NCBI RefSeq assembly: GCF_001721045.1
Contig: NZ_MDER01000048.1
Coordinates: 1 to 59,849, forward strand
Origin: Paenibacillus nuruki
GTDB taxonomy: Bacteria; Bacillota; Bacilli; Paenibacillales; Paenibacillaceae
Length of the DNA: 59,849 nt
Direction of reading: 5' to 3'
Each line of letters starts with the position of its first letter. The first letter of the stretch is position 1. Positions 40,702 through 52,103 of this stretch are shown here, one piece after another. Below the pieces are notes generated by a model. That model ran no database searches. It saw only the letters and a list, made by a program, of their open reading frames with translations, and was not told where the DNA came from. The position numbers and the translations under genes are program-made.

Positions 40702-41367
40702 GTGGGCCAAAAAGTAAATCCCGTCGGATTACGTGTAGGTATTATCCGTGATTGGGAATCTAAATGGTATGCTGGTAAAGACTTTGGCGATCTTCTTATC
40801 GAAGACGTTAAAATCCGTGAATACCTTAAAACCAAACTTAAAGAGTCTGCTGTCTCTCATATCGAAATCGAGAGAGCGGCTAATCGTGTTAACGTAACGA
40901 TCCATACAGCTAAACCTGGTATGGTTATCGGACGCGGTGGTTCAGAAGTTGAAGTTCTTCGTACACAAGTAACTAAAATTGCTGGTGGCAAAAAAGTTCA
41001 TATCAACATTTCTGAAATCAAAAATCAAGAGCTTGATGCAATTCTAGTTGCAGAAAGTATTGCACAACAATTGGAACGTCGTGTTTCTTTCCGTCGTGCA
41101 TTGAAACAAGCAATTCAAAGAACTATGCGTTCAGGCGCTAAAGGAATTAAAACAGCAGTTAGCGGACGTCTTGGCGGTGCTGAAATTGCCCGTTCTGAAG
41201 GCTACAGCGAAGGAACTGTTCCACTTCATACGCTTCGTGCCGATATTGACTATGGTACAGCAGAAGCGCATACTACTTATGGTCGTATTGGCGTAAAAGT
41301 ATGGATTTATCGTGGAGAGGTTCTTCCTACGGCTAAGAAACAAGCTGCTCAGGAAGGAGGCAACTAA
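40702..41367 (+). CDS. rpsC: 30S ribosomal protein S3
   Basis: S3 (221 aa) helps form the mRNA entry channel. [23 protein letters not shown] is followed by a KH domain with [15 protein letters not shown], and by the C-terminal domain with [15 protein letters not shown] start after AGGAGGG. It ends two bases before rplP. Confidence 0.98.
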   Translation: MGQKVNPVGLRVGIIRDWESKWYAGKDFGDLLIEDVKIREYLKTKLKESAVSHIEIERAANRVNVTIHTAKPGMVIGRGGSEVEVLRTQVTKIAGGKKVHINISEIKNQELDAILVAESIAQQLERRVSFRRALKQAIQRTMRSGAKGIKTAVSGRLGGAEIARSEGYSEGTVPLHTLRADIDYGTAEAHTTYGRIGVKVWIYRGEVLPTAKKQAAQEGGN

Positions 41368-41369
41368 TC

Positions 41370-41804
41370 ATGTTGGTACCAAAACGTGTAAAACACCGTA
41401 AACAACAACGCGGAAGCATGTCAGGTCGCGCTAAAGGCGGTACTGAATTGAACTTCGGAGAATTCGGTTTGCAAGCTACTGAGCCTTCTTGGATCACTAA
41501 CCGTCAAATCGAAGCTGCTCGTATTGCTATGACTCGTTATATCAAACGTGGTGGTAAAGTATGGATTAAAATTTTCCCGGATAAGCCAATTACTCAAAAG
41601 CCTCTTGAGGTTCGTATGGGTAGTGGTAAAGGTAACGTAGAAAAATGGGTTGCCGTTGTTAAACCAGGTAAAATTATGTTTGAACTTGCAGGTGTTTCTG
41701 AAGAGATCGCGCGTGAAGCTATGCGTCTTGCTTCTCACAAGTTGCCTGTAAAAACTAAGTTTGTGAAACGTGAAGAATTGGGTGGTGAAGCAAATGAAAG
41801 CTAA
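41370..41804 (+). CDS. rplP: 50S ribosomal protein L16
   Basis: L16 (144 aa) lies near the A site of the 50S subunit. [18 protein letters not shown], the [19 protein letters not shown] loop and the arginine position modified in some bacteria are present. GGAGG lies inside the end of rpsC. Its last 11 bases overlap rpmC. Confidence 0.98.
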   Translation: MLVPKRVKHRKQQRGSMSGRAKGGTELNFGEFGLQATEPSWITNRQIEAARIAMTRYIKRGGKVWIKIFPDKPITQKPLEVRMGSGKGNVEKWVAVVKPGKIMFELAGVSEEIAREAMRLASHKLPVKTKFVKREELGGEANES

Positions 41805-41994
41805 TGAATTGCGCAACCTTACCACTGCTGAAATCGAGCAAAAGATTGCTGGTTTTAAAGAGGAACTCTTTAACCTGCGCTTTCAACTTGCTACCGGTCA
41901 ATTGGATAACCCTACTCGTATCAGCGCTGTGCGTAAACAAATTGCACGTGCTAAAACAGTAGTTCGTGAAAGAGAACTTGGAATCACATCGTAA
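41794..41994 (+). CDS. rpmC: 50S ribosomal protein L29
   Basis: L29 (66 aa) is a small two-helix protein at the tunnel exit. [17 protein letters not shown] and [19 protein letters not shown] are typical. ATG 41794 lies inside the rplP coding end, with GGTGG at 41781-41785; an earlier in-frame start at 41770 would add residues not seen in the family. Confidence 0.96.
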   Translation: MKANELRNLTTAEIEQKIAGFKEELFNLRFQLATGQLDNPTRISAVRKQIARAKTVVRERELGITS

Positions 41995-42042
41995 TCCAAT
42001 ATTTGAGAGCTTAAATGCTATCAGCTAGGAAGGAGATTAACT

Positions 42043-42306
42043 ATGAGCGAACGCAATGCCCGTAAAGTACAAGTAGGCAAAGTGGTCAGTGATAAAATGG
42101 ATAAAACCATCGTTGTTGCTGTAGAAACTTATAAAAAGCATGACTTGTATCACAAACGTATTAAATATACGAAAAAATTCAAGGCTCATGATGAAAATAA
42201 CACTGCTAAAATTGGTGATGTTGTTAAAATCATGGAGACACGTCCATTATCTAAAGATAAAAACTGGAGATTAGTGGAAGTAGTAGAAGAAGCAATCATC
42301 ATTTGA
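42043..42306 (+). CDS. rpsQ: 30S ribosomal protein S17
   Basis: S17 (87 aa) is an OB-fold protein that binds 16S rRNA early in assembly. [22 protein letters not shown] and the [20 protein letters not shown] end are conserved. AAGGAG precedes the start. Confidence 0.98.
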   Translation: MSERNARKVQVGKVVSDKMDKTIVVAVETYKKHDLYHKRIKYTKKFKAHDENNTAKIGDVVKIMETRPLSKDKNWRLVEVVEEAIII

Positions 42307-42343
42307 TGAATGATGCAAACCTGTCTGGAAGGAGGAACTAACA

Positions 42344-42712
42344 ATGATTCAACCATTTACACGTTTGGCTGTAGCCGATAACTCTGGCGCAAAAGAACTT
42401 ATGTGTATCCGCGTACTAGGTGGTACTGGACGTCGTACAGCTGCAATCGGCGATTTGATCGTTTGTTCTGTAAAACAAGCAACACCAGGCGGCGTTGTCA
42501 AAAAGGGTGATGTTGTAAGAGCGGTAATCGTTCGTACAAAGAGTTCCGTTCGTCGTAAAGACGGATCTTACATCGCATTTGATGAGAATGCAGCAGTAGT
42601 CGTTAAAGATGACAGAGGCCCTCGTGGTACTCGTATCTTTGGACCAGTTGCTCGTGAATTGCGTGATAAAGACTTCATGAAAATCGTTTCTTTGGCTCCG
42701 GAAGTTATCTAA
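42344..42712 (+). CDS. rplN: 50S ribosomal protein L14
   Basis: L14 (122 aa) forms an intersubunit bridge and is the target of the silencing factor Rsf[28 protein letters not shown] and the [24 protein letters not shown] end are typical. GGAAGGAGG lies upstream. Confidence 0.98.
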   Translation: MIQPFTRLAVADNSGAKELMCIRVLGGTGRRTAAIGDLIVCSVKQATPGGVVKKGDVVRAVIVRTKSSVRRKDGSYIAFDENAAVVVKDDRGPRGTRIFGPVARELRDKDFMKIVSLAPEVI

Positions 42713-42769
42713 ACGATTTGTAAGATATAAAGGCTATGGCCTGAAGTGAGTTATAGGAGGTGTACACAA

Positions 42770-43126
42770 ATGGCGAAAGTGAAAAAAGTGTTGGAATCTC
42801 ACAACCACAAACTTCACGTGAAAAAAGATGATACGGTTCTTGTAATCAGCGGTAAAGACAAAGGTAAAAAAGGTCGCGTTATCGCAGCGTATCCTCGTGA
42901 AAACCGCGTGTTGGTTGAAGGCGTGAATATGATCACCAAACACCAAAAACCAACTCAACTGAATCCGCAAGGAGGACGTGTTGAGCAAGAAGCGCCGATC
43001 CACGTTTCGAACGTAATGCACGTTGATCCTAAGGACGGAAAAAAAGTAACCCGTATCGGTTACAAAACATTGGATAACGGCAAAAAAGTTCGCGTAGCTA
43101 AACGCTCCGGTGAAACAATCGACTAA
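42770..43126 (+). CDS. rplX: 50S ribosomal protein L24
   Basis: L24 (118 aa) is an assembly-initiating protein with a KOW motif ([19 protein letters not shown]). [12 protein letters not shown] and a basic C-terminal end follow. ATG 42770 follows TAGGAGGTG at 42755-42763; an in-frame extension to 42746 precedes this site. Confidence 0.97.
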   Translation: MAKVKKVLESHNHKLHVKKDDTVLVISGKDKGKKGRVIAAYPRENRVLVEGVNMITKHQKPTQLNPQGGRVEQEAPIHVSNVMHVDPKDGKKVTRIGYKTLDNGKKVRVAKRSGETID

Positions 43127-43159
43127 TACTAATTGTTACGGAAAGGAGGATCTTCCAAC

Positions 43160-43702
43160 ATGGCAACAAGAATGAAAGAGCTTTACTTGAATGAAATTTC
43201 CCCAGCTTTGGTACAAAAATTCAACTATACAACGGTTATGCAAGTACCGAAAGTTGAAAAAGTTGTTATCAACATGGGTGTAGGTGAAGCAGTATCGAAC
43301 TCCAAAGTATTGGATTCTGCTGTTAGCGATCTTCAATTGATCTCTGGTCAAAAACCAGTTATCACACGTGCTAAAAAATCTATCGCTGGATTTAAGCTTC
43401 GTGAAAACATGCCTATCGGTGTTAAAGTAACACTTCGTGGCGATCGTATGTATTATTTCTTGGATAAATTGTTCAACATTACACTTCCACGTGTACGTGA
43501 CTTCCGTGGTGTATCTTCTAAAGCGTTCGACGGACGCGGTAACTATACACTAGGTTTGAAAGAACAATTGATCTTCCCTGAAATCGAGTATGATAAAGTA
43601 GACAAAGTTCGCGGTATGGATATCGTTATTGTAACGACAGCTAAAACTGACGAAGAGTCTCGTGAATTGCTTACCCAATTGGGAATGCCTTTCGTAAAAT
43701 AA
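43160..43702 (+). CDS. rplE: 50S ribosomal protein L5
   Basis: L5 (180 aa) binds 5S rRNA and touches P-site t[46 protein letters not shown] and [15 protein letters not shown] are typical blocks. ATG 43160 follows AAAGGAGG. Confidence 0.98.
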   Translation: MATRMKELYLNEISPALVQKFNYTTVMQVPKVEKVVINMGVGEAVSNSKVLDSAVSDLQLISGQKPVITRAKKSIAGFKLRENMPIGVKVTLRGDRMYYFLDKLFNITLPRVRDFRGVSSKAFDGRGNYTLGLKEQLIFPEIEYDKVDKVRGMDIVIVTTAKTDEESRELLTQLGMPFVK

Positions 43703-43770
43703 TTATTGAAACGTACAGGGTTCGAATATAAACCCTAGTTCTCCGAAAATATTAGGAGGTGTCAGGCTAA

Positions 43771-43956
43771 GTGGCTAAAACTTCAATGAAAGTTAAACAA
43801 CAACGCACACCGAAGTTCAAAGTACGTGCATACACACGTTGCGAACGTTGTGGTCGTCCACACTCGGTATTGCAAAAGTTCAAAATTTGCAGAATTTGCT
43901 TCCGTGAATTGGCTCATAAAGGCCAGATCCCTGGTGTGAAAAAAGCAAGCTGGTAA
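43771..43956 (+). CDS. rpsN: 30S ribosomal protein S14, zinc-binding type
   Basis: S14 type Z (61 aa) is a late-assembly 30S head protein. The zinc motif CERCGRP...CRICF (C-x2-C-x12-C-x2-C) is intact, which marks the zinc form rather than the zinc-free paralogue. GTG start after AGGAGGTG. Confidence 0.98.
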   Translation: MAKTSMKVKQQRTPKFKVRAYTRCERCGRPHSVLQKFKICRICFRELAHKGQIPGVKKASW

Positions 43957-43988
43957 ACATTTGATTAAGGGGAAGGAGGTTTACACAC

Positions 43989-44387
43989 ATGACTATGTCA
44001 GATCCAATTGCTGATATGCTTACTCGTATTCGTAACGCGAACGTTGTGCGTCACGAAACAGTTGAAGTTCCTGCTTCTACAATGAAGAAGCAAATCGCTG
44101 ATATCCTAAAACGCGAAGGTTTCATTCGTGATGCTGAAGTTGTTGAGGATAACAAACAAGGAATTATCCGTATTTTCTTGAAATACGGTCAAAATAACGA
44201 ACGTGTAATTACTGGTTTGAAACGTATCAGTAAACCAGGACTTCGTGTTTACACGAAAAGCAATGAAATCCCTCGCGTACTAGGTGGACTGGGAATCGCT
44301 ATCATCTCTACTTCTAAAGGGGTAGTAACTGATAAAGAAGCTCGTCAATCGAAAAGCGGCGGCGAAGTCGTTTGCTACGTTTGGTAA
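43989..44387 (+). CDS. rpsH: 30S ribosomal protein S8
   Basis: S8 (132 aa) binds the central domain of 16S rRNA; in E. coli it represses the spc operon. [15 protein letters not shown] and the C-terminal [13 protein letters not shown]...GGEVVCYVW are typical. GGAAGGAGG lies upstream. An internal ATG two codons on is also possible. Confidence 0.97.
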   Translation: MTMSDPIADMLTRIRNANVVRHETVEVPASTMKKQIADILKREGFIRDAEVVEDNKQGIIRIFLKYGQNNERVITGLKRISKPGLRVYTKSNEIPRVLGGLGIAIISTSKGVVTDKEARQSKSGGEVVCYVW

Positions 44388-44418
44388 TTAACGTCATATA
44401 ATAAGGAGGTGCAACTCT

Positions 44419-44961
44419 ATGTCTCGTATTGGCCGCAAACCAATCGAAGTACCAAGTGGTGTTGAAATTAACTTGGATAATACTCAAATTACGGTAAAAG
44501 GACCGAAAGGTACGCTTTCCCGTGAGATTCATAAAGATATGAAAGTAAACATCGAAGAGAACGTGATCACAATCGAACGTCCTTCTGATAATAAGACTCA
44601 TCGTTCCCTGCACGGCACTACTCGTAGTGTAGTAAGTAATATGGTGAGTGGAGTAACTACAGGTTTCTCCAAATCCCTAGAGCTAGTTGGAGTTGGATAC
44701 CGCGCAAGCAAATCTGGCGACAAAATTGTTCTAAACGTGGGTTACTCTCATCCAGTGGAAATTTCTCCTGAACCAGGCATCGAGTTCGATGTTCCTACAA
44801 ATACGAAAATCATCGTTAATGGAATCGATAAAGAGCGCGTAGGAGCTTACGCTGCTAAAATCCGTTCCGTACGTGAACCAGAACCATATAAAGGTAAAGG
44901 TATCAAGTATGAAGGCGAGCGTATTCTTCGTAAAGAAGGTAAAGCTGGTAAGAAAAAATAA
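44419..44961 (+). CDS. rplF: 50S ribosomal protein L6
   Basis: L6 (180 aa) supports the sarcin-ricin loop region. [29 protein letters not shown] and the C-terminal [13 protein letters not shown]...RKEGKAGKK are typical. Sequence length matches the family. Confidence 0.98.
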   Translation: MSRIGRKPIEVPSGVEINLDNTQITVKGPKGTLSREIHKDMKVNIEENVITIERPSDNKTHRSLHGTTRSVVSNMVSGVTTGFSKSLELVGVGYRASKSGDKIVLNVGYSHPVEISPEPGIEFDVPTNTKIIVNGIDKERVGAYAAKIRSVREPEPYKGKGIKYEGERILRKEGKAGKKK

Positions 44962-45042
44962 GATAAAGGAATACGTTCCTTTACCTTATGCGTGTTGAAG
45001 TGAGCCTGTGAAGGCAACGTGAAAGGAGTGAAATGTACAGTC

Positions 45043-45408
45043 ATGATTACAAAAGCAGATAAAAATAAAGCGCGTCTGAAAAGACACCTACGTGTTCGTA
45101 AGAACATCACTGGTACTTCTCAACGTCCACGTTTGAACATATTCCGTTCTGCTAAACATATCTACGCTCAATTGATCGATGACGTAGCGGGTGTAACTTT
45201 AGTTTCCGCTTCGACTCTTGATAAAGAACTTGCAGATATTAAAAACGGCGGTAGCGTAGAAGCTGCTACTAAAGTTGGCGAATTGGTTGCAAAACGTGCA
45301 TCTGAAAAAGGGCACACAGCTGTTGTATTTGATCGCGGAGGCTACTTGTATCACGGACGGATTCAAGCCTTGGCAGATGCAGCTCGTGAAGCTGGTCTTC
45401 AATTCTAA
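45043..45408 (+). CDS. rplR: 50S ribosomal protein L18
   Basis: L18 (121 aa) binds 5S r[45 protein letters not shown] and [24 protein letters not shown] are typical. ATG 45043 is preferred over an in-frame GTG at 45019 because the AAAGGAG site lies between them. Confidence 0.97.
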   Translation: MITKADKNKARLKRHLRVRKNITGTSQRPRLNIFRSAKHIYAQLIDDVAGVTLVSASTLDKELADIKNGGSVEAATKVGELVAKRASEKGHTAVVFDRGGYLYHGRIQALADAAREAGLQF

Positions 45409-45434
45409 AACATTGTAAAAAGGAGGTTAACGAC

Positions 45435-45932
45435 TTGCGTATTGATCCAAACACTTTAGAGCTGACTGAAAGAGTTGTAAACATTAATCGTGTAGCTAAA
45501 GTAGTTAAGGGTGGACGTCGTTTCAGCTTTAGCGCACTTGTAGTAGTGGGCGATGGTAATGGCTGGGTAGGCGCTGGTATCGGTAAAGCCGGTGAAGTAC
45601 CTGACGCTATCCGTAAAGGCATCGAAGATGCTAAGAAAAACTTGATTCATGTTCCTATCGTTGGAACAACAATTCCTCACCTTGTTACAGGTAAATTCGG
45701 AGCAGGACGTGTATTGTTGAAACCAGCATCCGAAGGTACTGGAGTTATTGCTGGTGGACCGGTTCGTGCTGTATTAGAACTTGCTGGTGTAGGCAATATC
45801 TTGACTAAATCTCTGGGTTCTTCGAATTCCATGAACATGGTTAACGCAACGTTGGAAGGCTTGTCTCGTTTGAAACGTGCTGAAGACGTGGCTAAACTGC
45901 GTGGAAAATCTATCGAAGAGTTGCTCGGTTAA
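45435..45932 (+). CDS. rpsE: 30S ribosomal protein S5
   Basis: S5 (165 aa) supports decoding accuracy and mRNA unwinding. The double-stranded RNA-binding-like domain with [18 protein letters not shown] and the [22 protein letters not shown] loop are conserved. TTG start at 45435 after AAGGAGG at 45420-45426. Confidence 0.97.
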   Translation: MRIDPNTLELTERVVNINRVAKVVKGGRRFSFSALVVVGDGNGWVGAGIGKAGEVPDAIRKGIEDAKKNLIHVPIVGTTIPHLVTGKFGAGRVLLKPASEGTGVIAGGPVRAVLELAGVGNILTKSLGSSNSMNMVNATLEGLSRLKRAEDVAKLRGKSIEELLG

Positions 45933-45944
45933 GGAGGGAACCTC

Positions 45945-46130
45945 ATGGCTAAATTGGAAATTACCCTCGTCCGTAGCGTGATCGGTCGTTCAGAGAAACA
46001 ACGTACTACTGTTAAAACACTAGGACTACGTAAAATGAATCACTCAGTAGTTCAAAACGATAATGCTGCTATGCGCGGTATGATCAAACAAGTACAACAT
46101 TTAGTATCTGTAAAAGAAATCGAAGGTTAA
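45945..46130 (+). CDS. rpmD: 50S ribosomal protein L30
   Basis: L30 (61 aa) is a small 50S protein. [29 protein letters not shown] and the final HLVSVKEI are typical. AAGGAGGG overlaps the rpsE stop. Confidence 0.97.
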   Translation: MAKLEITLVRSVIGRSEKQRTTVKTLGLRKMNHSVVQNDNAAMRGMIKQVQHLVSVKEIEG

Positions 46131-46175
46131 TTGATCAAAAATTAACCTATTATTAATAAGGAGGTGCAACGAACG

Positions 46176-46616
46176 ATGAAATTGCATGAGCTTTCACCAA
46201 GCCCAGGTTCACGCAAGGAACGCAAACGTGTAGGTCGCGGTCCAAGTAGTGGTACTGGTAAAACATCGGGTCGTGGTCACAAAGGACAAAACTCTCGTTC
46301 AGGCGGGGGCGTTCGTCCAGGATTTGAAGGCGGACAAAACCCATTGTATCGTCGTTTGCCTAAACGCGGATTTGTTAACCCTACTCGTAAAGAATATGCA
46401 CTCGTAAACATCGAAGATTTAAACAGCTTTGCTGCTGATACAGAAGTAACTCCTACGTTCTTGATGGAACAGGGAATCGTTAAAAATGCAAGAAGCGGAA
46501 TTAAAATTCTTGGTAATGGCGACATCACTGTGAAATTGACTGTAAAAGCGAATAAGTTCTCTCAATCTGCGGTAGAGAAAATCGAGGCTGCCGGCGGTAA
46601 AACCGAGGTGATCTAA
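46176..46616 (+). CDS. rplO: 50S ribosomal protein L15
   Basis: L15 (146 aa) has an extended basic N-terminal arm with [31 protein letters not shown] repeats and a globular C-terminal part. ATG 46176 follows AAGGAGGTG at 46158-46166. Its stop overlaps the secY start by one base. Confidence 0.97.
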   Translation: MKLHELSPSPGSRKERKRVGRGPSSGTGKTSGRGHKGQNSRSGGGVRPGFEGGQNPLYRRLPKRGFVNPTRKEYALVNIEDLNSFAADTEVTPTFLMEQGIVKNARSGIKILGNGDITVKLTVKANKFSQSAVEKIEAAGGKTEVI

Positions 46617-47914
46617 TGTTCAAGACCCTAAAGAATATATGGCGGGTTGAGGATCTTAGAAATCGGATTATCTTTACCTTGCTGGTGCTCATTGTCTACC
46701 GTATCGGTGCGTTTGTACCGGTTCCGGGTGTAGACAAAAGTGTATTCCAGTCTGCTAACGCTCAAGGTAAAGAATTGTTCGGTCTTCTAAATACTTTCTC
46801 AGGGGGAGCTTTGGGGCATTTCTCCATTTTTGCCCTTGGGATCATGCCGTATATCACTGCATCCATTATAGTTCAACTATTATCTATGGATGTCATTCCG
46901 AAATTTGCGGAATGGGCCAAACAAGGGGAACACGGTAAAAAGAAACTGGCACAGATTACCCGGTATGGTACTGTTATTCTGGGTCTTATCCAAGCCTTTG
47001 GTACATCGATCGGTTTCAACCGTTTATATAATGCAGAAATGATTCCTAACGCTACTGCGGTAGATTACATCATTATTGCTATTGTGTTAACGGCAGGTAC
47101 ATCATTCTTGATGTGGCTTGGGGAACAAATCACTGAAAAAGGAATCGGTAACGGTATTTCGATCATCATCTTCGCTGGTATTGTTGCAGCTATGCCGCAG
47201 CATATCCGTGATATGGTTCAATCGGATTTCCTTCAACAAGGTCAGACATTCTTTAATGTTGCGAAGTTAGCCATCGTTGTTATCGTCGTGATTTTCATCG
47301 TTGTCGGAGTTATATTTATCCAACAGGGTATCCGTAAAATTCCAGTACAATATGCAAAACGCGTTGTAGGTAACAAAATGTATGGTGGACAGAACACACA
47401 TATTCCGTTGAAAGTTAACTCAGCGGGTGTTATCCCTGTTATCTTTGCCGTTTCATTGCTACAATTTCCGATTATTATAGCAAGCTTCTGGTCTACTCAT
47501 ATCTGGGCAAAATGGATTACTGCAAACTTGTGGTATGACAAACCGCTTGGTATGGTACTGTATGTTATAATGATCATAGGTTTTACTTTCTTCTATACAT
47601 TTGTGCAAATGAATCCTACGCAAATGGCAGATAATATGAAAAAGAATGGTGGATATATCCCGGGTGTTCGTCCAGGTAAGCCAACGGCTACTTATTTGAC
47701 TCGTGTTATGACTCGTTTGACCATGACAGGATCATTATTCCTTGCGGTCATCTCGGTATTACCAGTATTCTTAGGAGCTATTTCAGGTTTGCCACAATCT
47801 GTGCAAATCGGCGGTACATCGCTTCTTATCGTAATCGGGGTTGCACTTGATACGATGAAAACGATCGAAAGCCAGCTCATTAAACGCCATTACAAAGGTT
47901 TTATCAATAAATAG
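46616..47914 (+). CDS. secY: Preprotein translocase subunit SecY
   Basis: SecY (432 aa) is the pore of the Sec channel. About ten hydrophobic segments are visible. The plug/TM2 region (GLLNTFSGGALGHFSIFALGIMPYITASI) and the cytoplasmic loop PGVRPGKPTATYL are conserved. The start overlaps the rplO stop (TAATG). It acts with SecE (20081) and SecA. Confidence 0.98.
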   Translation: MFKTLKNIWRVEDLRNRIIFTLLVLIVYRIGAFVPVPGVDKSVFQSANAQGKELFGLLNTFSGGALGHFSIFALGIMPYITASIIVQLLSMDVIPKFAEWAKQGEHGKKKLAQITRYGTVILGLIQAFGTSIGFNRLYNAEMIPNATAVDYIIIAIVLTAGTSFLMWLGEQITEKGIGNGISIIIFAGIVAAMPQHIRDMVQSDFLQQGQTFFNVAKLAIVVIVVIFIVVGVIFIQQGIRKIPVQYAKRVVGNKMYGGQNTHIPLKVNSAGVIPVIFAVSLLQFPIIIASFWSTHIWAKWITANLWYDKPLGMVLYVIMIIGFTFFYTFVQMNPTQMADNMKKNGGYIPGVRPGKPTATYLTRVMTRLTMTGSLFLAVISVLPVFLGAISGLPQSVQIGGTSLLIVIGVALDTMKTIESQLIKRHYKGFINK

Positions 47915-48008
47915 ACGGCAGGTTCCGGCTGGGACAAGTCATGCTTGTTCACACCGGCGCCTTTCCGTGCTGTTCTTGCAGCATTAGTCTTAGGGGGAGT
48001 GACATTAC

Positions 48009-48656
48009 GTGAACATCATATTCATGGGGCCTCCGGGAGCAGGAAAAGGAACACAAGCAGCAGTGATTGTGAAAGAGCTAGGTATTCCTCATATTTCTAC
48101 AGGCGATGCATTTCGTCTAGCGATCAAACAGGAAACTCCAATTGGAGTAAAAGCCAAAGAGTTCATCGATCAGGGTTTGCTTGTACCGGATGACGTAACG
48201 AACGGAATCGTGGAAGAGCGTCTTGCTCAGCCCGATTGTAAAAAAGGTTTCTTGCTTGACGGTTTTCCAAGAACTTTAGCTCAAGCTGAAGCGTTGGATA
48301 AAATGCTGGCAGCAATGGAGCGTAAGCTGGACCACGTGATCAATTTAAAAGTAGATCTTAACAAATTGCTTGTTCGGATTACCGGACGACGTATTTGCAA
48401 AACTTGTGGAGCTACTTACCATATTGAATTCAATCCGCCGAAGCAAGAAGGCGTGTGCGATATTGATGGTGGTGAACTTTATCAACGTGCTGATGATAAC
48501 GAAGAAAGTGTAGGAACGCGTCTGAATGAGTATCATACAAAAACAGAAGCGCCACTTATTGCTTACTACGGGGATCAAAAGCTATTGAGAGAGATTGATG
48601 GCGATCAAAGTATTGATGCGGTATCTAAGGATATTGTTTCATTGCTTAGAGGTTAA
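48009..48656 (+). CDS. adk: Adenylate kinase
   Basis: Adk (215 aa) interconverts ATP plus AMP and two ADP. The P-loop GPPGAGKGT (from residue 7), [12 protein letters not shown] and a long zinc-binding LID (CKTC and CDID; the fourth ligand aspartate as in Bacillus) are present. GTG start after AGGGGGAGTG. The 94-base gap after secY contains a GGACAAG/CTTGTTC hairpin. Confidence 0.98.
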   Translation: MNIIFMGPPGAGKGTQAAVIVKELGIPHISTGDAFRLAIKQETPIGVKAKEFIDQGLLVPDDVTNGIVEERLAQPDCKKGFLLDGFPRTLAQAEALDKMLAAMERKLDHVINLKVDLNKLLVRITGRRICKTCGATYHIEFNPPKQEGVCDIDGGELYQRADDNEESVGTRLNEYHTKTEAPLIAYYGDQKLLREIDGDQSIDAVSKDIVSLLRG

Positions 48657-48661
48657 GCAGA

Positions 48662-49411
48662 ATGATCATTTGCAAATCCGAAACAGAACTAGGATTTATG
48701 CGGGAAGCAGGGCGAATTGTAGCTGAGACGCATCGTCTAATCAAGCAAGCGATCGAGCCAGGTATTACGACCGAACATCTTGATCAGATTGCAGACCGTT
48801 ATATTCGCAGTCAAAATGCCTTACCGTCATTCAAAGGATACAATGGTTTTCCTGCCAGCATTTGTGCTTCGGTTAATGAGCAATTAGTTCATGGATTCCC
48901 GAATAAACGCAAATTGCAAGAAGGCGACATCGTTACACTTGATATTGGTGCTGAATACCGAGGTTATCATGGAGATTCTGCATGGACTTATCCGGTAGGA
49001 CAGATTTCTGATGATGCAAAAAAACTTTTGGAAGTAACTAAAGGTTCTTTGTATGCAGGACTTGAACTGGTCAAGCCAGATGTACGCTTGTTTACAATAT
49101 CGCATGCGATACAGCGTTTTATTGAAGATGCCGGTATGTCTGTCGTACGTGAATACGTAGGACATGGTATCGGAGCGAAGCTGCACGAAGCCCCTCAAAT
49201 TCCAAACTATGGAGTTGCGGATCGCGGACCGAGGCTGAAGCCGGGAATGGTTCTGGCAATCGAGCCGATGGTAAATGCCGGCAAGCAACATGTCAAAACG
49301 CTTGAAGACAAATGGACAGTAGTTACTGTTGATGGCTCATTATGTGCCCATTTTGAACATACAGTTGCGGTTACACCAGACGGTATGGAAATTTTCACAA
49401 AACTAAACTAA
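48662..49411 (+). CDS. map: Methionine aminopeptidase, type I
   Basis: Map (249 aa) removes the initiator methionine. Metal ligands are visible in [16 protein letters not shown] (two aspartates), the VGHGIG histidine, AIEPMV and FEHTVAVT. It begins five bases after adk, with AGAGGTT upstream as a weak binding site, so translation may be coupled. Confidence 0.97.
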   Translation: MIICKSETELGFMREAGRIVAETHRLIKQAIEPGITTEHLDQIADRYIRSQNALPSFKGYNGFPASICASVNEQLVHGFPNKRKLQEGDIVTLDIGAEYRGYHGDSAWTYPVGQISDDAKKLLEVTKGSLYAGLELVKPDVRLFTISHAIQRFIEDAGMSVVREYVGHGIGAKLHEAPQIPNYGVADRGPRLKPGMVLAIEPMVNAGKQHVKTLEDKWTVVTVDGSLCAHFEHTVAVTPDGMEIFTKLN

Positions 49412-49428
49412 ATGCGTAGGTGATTCTT

Positions 49429-49737
49429 GTGAAAACAACAATGAACCCGCAGGTCGGTCAAATTGTGAAAGTGTTAAAAGGTCAGGGAGCTTCTCAACCT
49501 GCTGTTATCATTGCAGTACCGGATGAAAAGTTTGTTTATATCGCCGACGGGAACAAACGAAAGTTTGACCAGCCGAAGAAGAAGAATCTGCTTCATCTGG
49601 AGCTAATGCCGGTGATTAGCAGCGAAGTAGTAAACAGTTTGCAAGAAAGCGGTCGGGTCACGAACGGGAAATTGCGCTATGCAGTTACCAAGTTCTTGGA
49701 ATCTGCCGAAAACAATGTTGAACAGAAAGGAGACTGA
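49429..49737 (+). CDS. KOW-domain RNA-binding protein
   Basis: The 102-aa protein has a KOW-type start ([35 protein letters not shown]) followed by a conserved [13 protein letters not shown] stretch. It matches the small protein at the same place in Bacillus (between map and infA) and resembles L14e-type KOW proteins. GTG 49429 is chosen because GTAGGTG ends just upstream; GTG 49420 is in frame but overlaps that site. Precise role unknown. Confidence 0.85.
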   Translation: MKTTMNPQVGQIVKVLKGQGASQPAVIIAVPDEKFVYIADGNKRKFDQPKKKNLLHLELMPVISSEVVNSLQESGRVTNGKLRYAVTKFLESAENNVEQKGD

Positions 49738-49739
49738 CT

Positions 49740-49955
49740 GTGGCCAAGGAAGATGTTATTGAGGTAGAAGGCGTGGTTCTTGAACCCTTGCCAAATGCAA
49801 CGTTCAAAGTTGAATTAGAGAATGGTCATCAGATTCTCGCTCATGTTTCTGGAAAGTTACGGATGCACTTTATCCGTATTTTGACTGGAGATAAAGTAGT
49901 TGTACAATTGTCACCTTATGATTTGACAAAAGGTCGTATAACTTACCGCAAATAG
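49740..49955 (+). CDS. infA: Translation initiation factor IF-1
   Basis: IF-1 (71 aa) is an OB-fold factor that blocks the A site during initiation. [21 protein letters not shown] and GRITYRK are typical. GTG start after AAAGGAG within the end of the upstream gene. Confidence 0.98.
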   Translation: MAKEDVIEVEGVVLEPLPNATFKVELENGHQILAHVSGKLRMHFIRILTGDKVVVQLSPYDLTKGRITYRK

Positions 49956-49974
49956 ACACTTTAACACTAATCTA

Positions 49975-49983
49975 TGTTATAAT
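49975..49983 (+). promoter_or_regulatory. Possible extended -10 promoter before rpmJ
   Basis: TGTTATAAT lies in the 113-base infA-rpmJ gap without a clear -35. It could give extra transcription of rpmJ-rpsM-rpsK-rpoA-rplQ. Confidence 0.5.
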
Positions 49984-50023
49984 AGATGTTTATGAAATCA
50001 TTGCTTGTCAGCAGATACAATGA

Positions 50024-50182
<159 letters not shown>

Positions 50183-50205
50183 TTATCTAGGGGGTGTAGC
50201 GTAAA

Positions 50206-50571
50206 ATGGCACGTATAGCTGGCGTGGATTTACCACGTGATAAACGCGTTGAGATCGCCTTGACATATATTTTCGGAATCGGTAAAACGACTTCCCAGAA
50301 AATTCTGAGTGATACTGGTATTGACCTGAACACTCGTGTCCGCGATCTTACAGAAGATGAAGTTGGAAAATTGCGTGAAGTAATTGGTAGTACTAAAGTT
50401 GAAGGTGATCTTCGTCGTGAGATCTCTCTAAACATTAAGCGTCTAATCGAAATCGGATGTTACCGTGGTGTTCGTCACCGTCGTGGATTGCCGGTTCGTG
50501 GACAACGTACTAAAACTAATGCTCGTACACGTAAAGGTCCTCGTCGTACTGTAGCGAACAAGAAGAAGTAA
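50206..50571 (+). CDS. rpsM: 30S ribosomal protein S13
   Basis: S13 (121 aa) forms bridges between subunits at the head. [25 protein letters not shown] and [23 protein letters not shown] are typical. AGGGGGTG lies upstream. 23 bases after rpmJ. Confidence 0.98.
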   Translation: MARIAGVDLPRDKRVEIALTYIFGIGKTTSQKILSDTGIDLNTRVRDLTEDEVGKLREVIGSTKVEGDLRREISLNIKRLIEIGCYRGVRHRRGLPVRGQRTKTNARTRKGPRRTVANKKK

Positions 50572-50588
50572 GGGGGGTATAACACACA

Positions 50589-50984
50589 ATGGCTAAAGCT
50601 AAAAAAGTCGTACGTACAAAACGTCGTGACCGTAAAAATATTGAATCTGGCGTGGCGCACATCCGTTCCACGTTTAATAATACGATCGTTACAATTACGG
50701 ACCCTCATGGTAACGCGATTTCCTGGGCAAGCTCAGGCGGTCTAGGTTTCAGAGGATCTCGTAAGTCTACTCCATTCGCAGCGCAATTAGCAGCTGAAAC
50801 AGCAGCTAAAGCAGCAATGGAACACGGTATGAAAGCCGTTGAGGTTATGGTTAAAGGTCCAGGAGCTGGACGCGAAGCAGCAATTCGTTCTTTGCAAGCA
50901 GCTGGTCTTGAAGTTAACCTAATCAAAGATGTAACGCCAATCCCGCATAACGGATGCCGTCCACCAAAACGTCGCCGCGTATAA
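50589..50984 (+). CDS. rpsK: 30S ribosomal protein S11
   Basis: S11 (131 aa) lines the E-site platform. [32 protein letters not shown] and the C-terminal [13 protein letters not shown] are typical. AAGGGGGG precedes the start. Confidence 0.98.
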   Translation: MAKAKKVVRTKRRDRKNIESGVAHIRSTFNNTIVTITDPHGNAISWASSGGLGFRGSRKSTPFAAQLAAETAAKAAMEHGMKAVEVMVKGPGAGREAAIRSLQAAGLEVNLIKDVTPIPHNGCRPPKRRRV

Positions 50985-51017
50985 TTGAAGCATGTCTCTT
51001 CATTTTGTAGTATAATT

Positions 51018-51047
51018 CCCGGCAAAGGTAAAGATCCGTTTACCGGG
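51018..51047 (+). other. Hairpin in the rpsK-rpoA gap
   Basis: CCCGG (51018-51022) pairs with CCGGG (51043-51047), with an AAA/TTT step inside. It lies just after a TATAAT at 51011-51016 that lacks a good -35. The 139-base gap may hold a regulatory site for rpoA; nothing more is clear. Confidence 0.4.
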
Positions 51048-51123
51048 TATACTACTGCATGTCTATTTGTAAGTATTCAGCGACAGTTTCACAGGAGCGA
51101 CGTTTTGAAGGAGGGATATTGCA

Positions 51124-52068
51124 GTGATAGAAATCGAAAAGCCGAAAATTGAGACCGTAGATGTAAATGATGAAGGTAACTACGGTAAATTCATCATTGA
51201 ACCGCTCGAACGTGGTTATGGCACAACACTTGGCAACTCACTTCGTAGAATTTTGTTATCTTCTCTTCCGGGAGCAGCAGTAACATCTGTTCAAATCGAT
51301 GGTGTATTGCATGAGTTCTCAACGGTTCAAGGTGTGATGGAAGACGTTACAGAAATCATTCTGAACCTCAAGGCCCTTTCGCTTAAGATCCACTCTGATG
51401 AAGAAAAAGTGTTGGAGATTGATGCGGAAGGAGAAGGGGCGATCACTGCAGGAGATATCCGTGCAGACAGTGATGTTGAAATCCTGAATCCGGATCTTCA
51501 TATCGCCACTTTAGCTCCAGGTTCTAGACTTCACATGCGTATTTTTGCAAATCGTGGTCGTGGCTATGTTGCTGCAGATAAGAATAAACGTGATGATCAA
51601 CCAATTGGTGTCATTCCTGTAGATTCTATCTATACTCCGATTTCCCGCGTTAACTATGGCGTGGAAAATACTCGTGTAGGTCAAGTAACGAACTATGACA
51701 AGCTAACTATTGAAATCTGGACGGATGGTAGCATTCGCCCTGAAGAAGCAGTTAGTCTGGGCGCTAAAATTTTGACTGAGCATTTGATGTTATTTGTTGG
51801 TCTAACTGACGAAGCAAAAGATGCTGAAATCATGGTCGAAAAAGAGGAAGATAAAAAAGAGAAAGTGCTCGAGATGACTATCGAAGAGCTTGATCTCTCT
51901 GTACGTTCTTACAACTGCTTGAAACGTGCTGGTATTAATACCGTACAAGAGCTAACTACGAAATCCGAAGACGATATGATGAAAGTCCGCAACTTGGGCC
52001 GCAAATCGCTTGAGGAAGTTCAAGAGAAGCTTGAAGAATTAGGATTAGGACTTCGTCAAGAAGACTAA
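51124..52068 (+). CDS. rpoA: DNA-directed RNA polymerase subunit alpha
   Basis: RpoA (314 aa) dimerises to start polymerase assembly. The N-terminal domain has [24 protein letters not shown]. The C-terminal domain (about 245-314) with [19 protein letters not shown] and [11 protein letters not shown] binds UP elements and activators. GTG start after GAAGGAGGG. Confidence 0.98.
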   Translation: MIEIEKPKIETVDVNDEGNYGKFIIEPLERGYGTTLGNSLRRILLSSLPGAAVTSVQIDGVLHEFSTVQGVMEDVTEIILNLKALSLKIHSDEEKVLEIDAEGEGAITAGDIRADSDVEILNPDLHIATLAPGSRLHMRIFANRGRGYVAADKNKRDDQPIGVIPVDSIYTPISRVNYGVENTRVGQVTNYDKLTIEIWTDGSIRPEEAVSLGAKILTEHLMLFVGLTDEAKDAEIMVEKEEDKKEKVLEMTIEELDLSVRSYNCLKRAGINTVQELTTKSEDDMMKVRNLGRKSLEEVQEKLEELGLGLRQED

Positions 52069-52103
52069 TCATTTAATAGTGTAATGAAGGAGGGAAAAAC
52101 AAC

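Noticed and set aside
47945-48193. 82-residue frame between secY and adk
   Set aside because: It overlaps adk in another frame and shows no family likeness.
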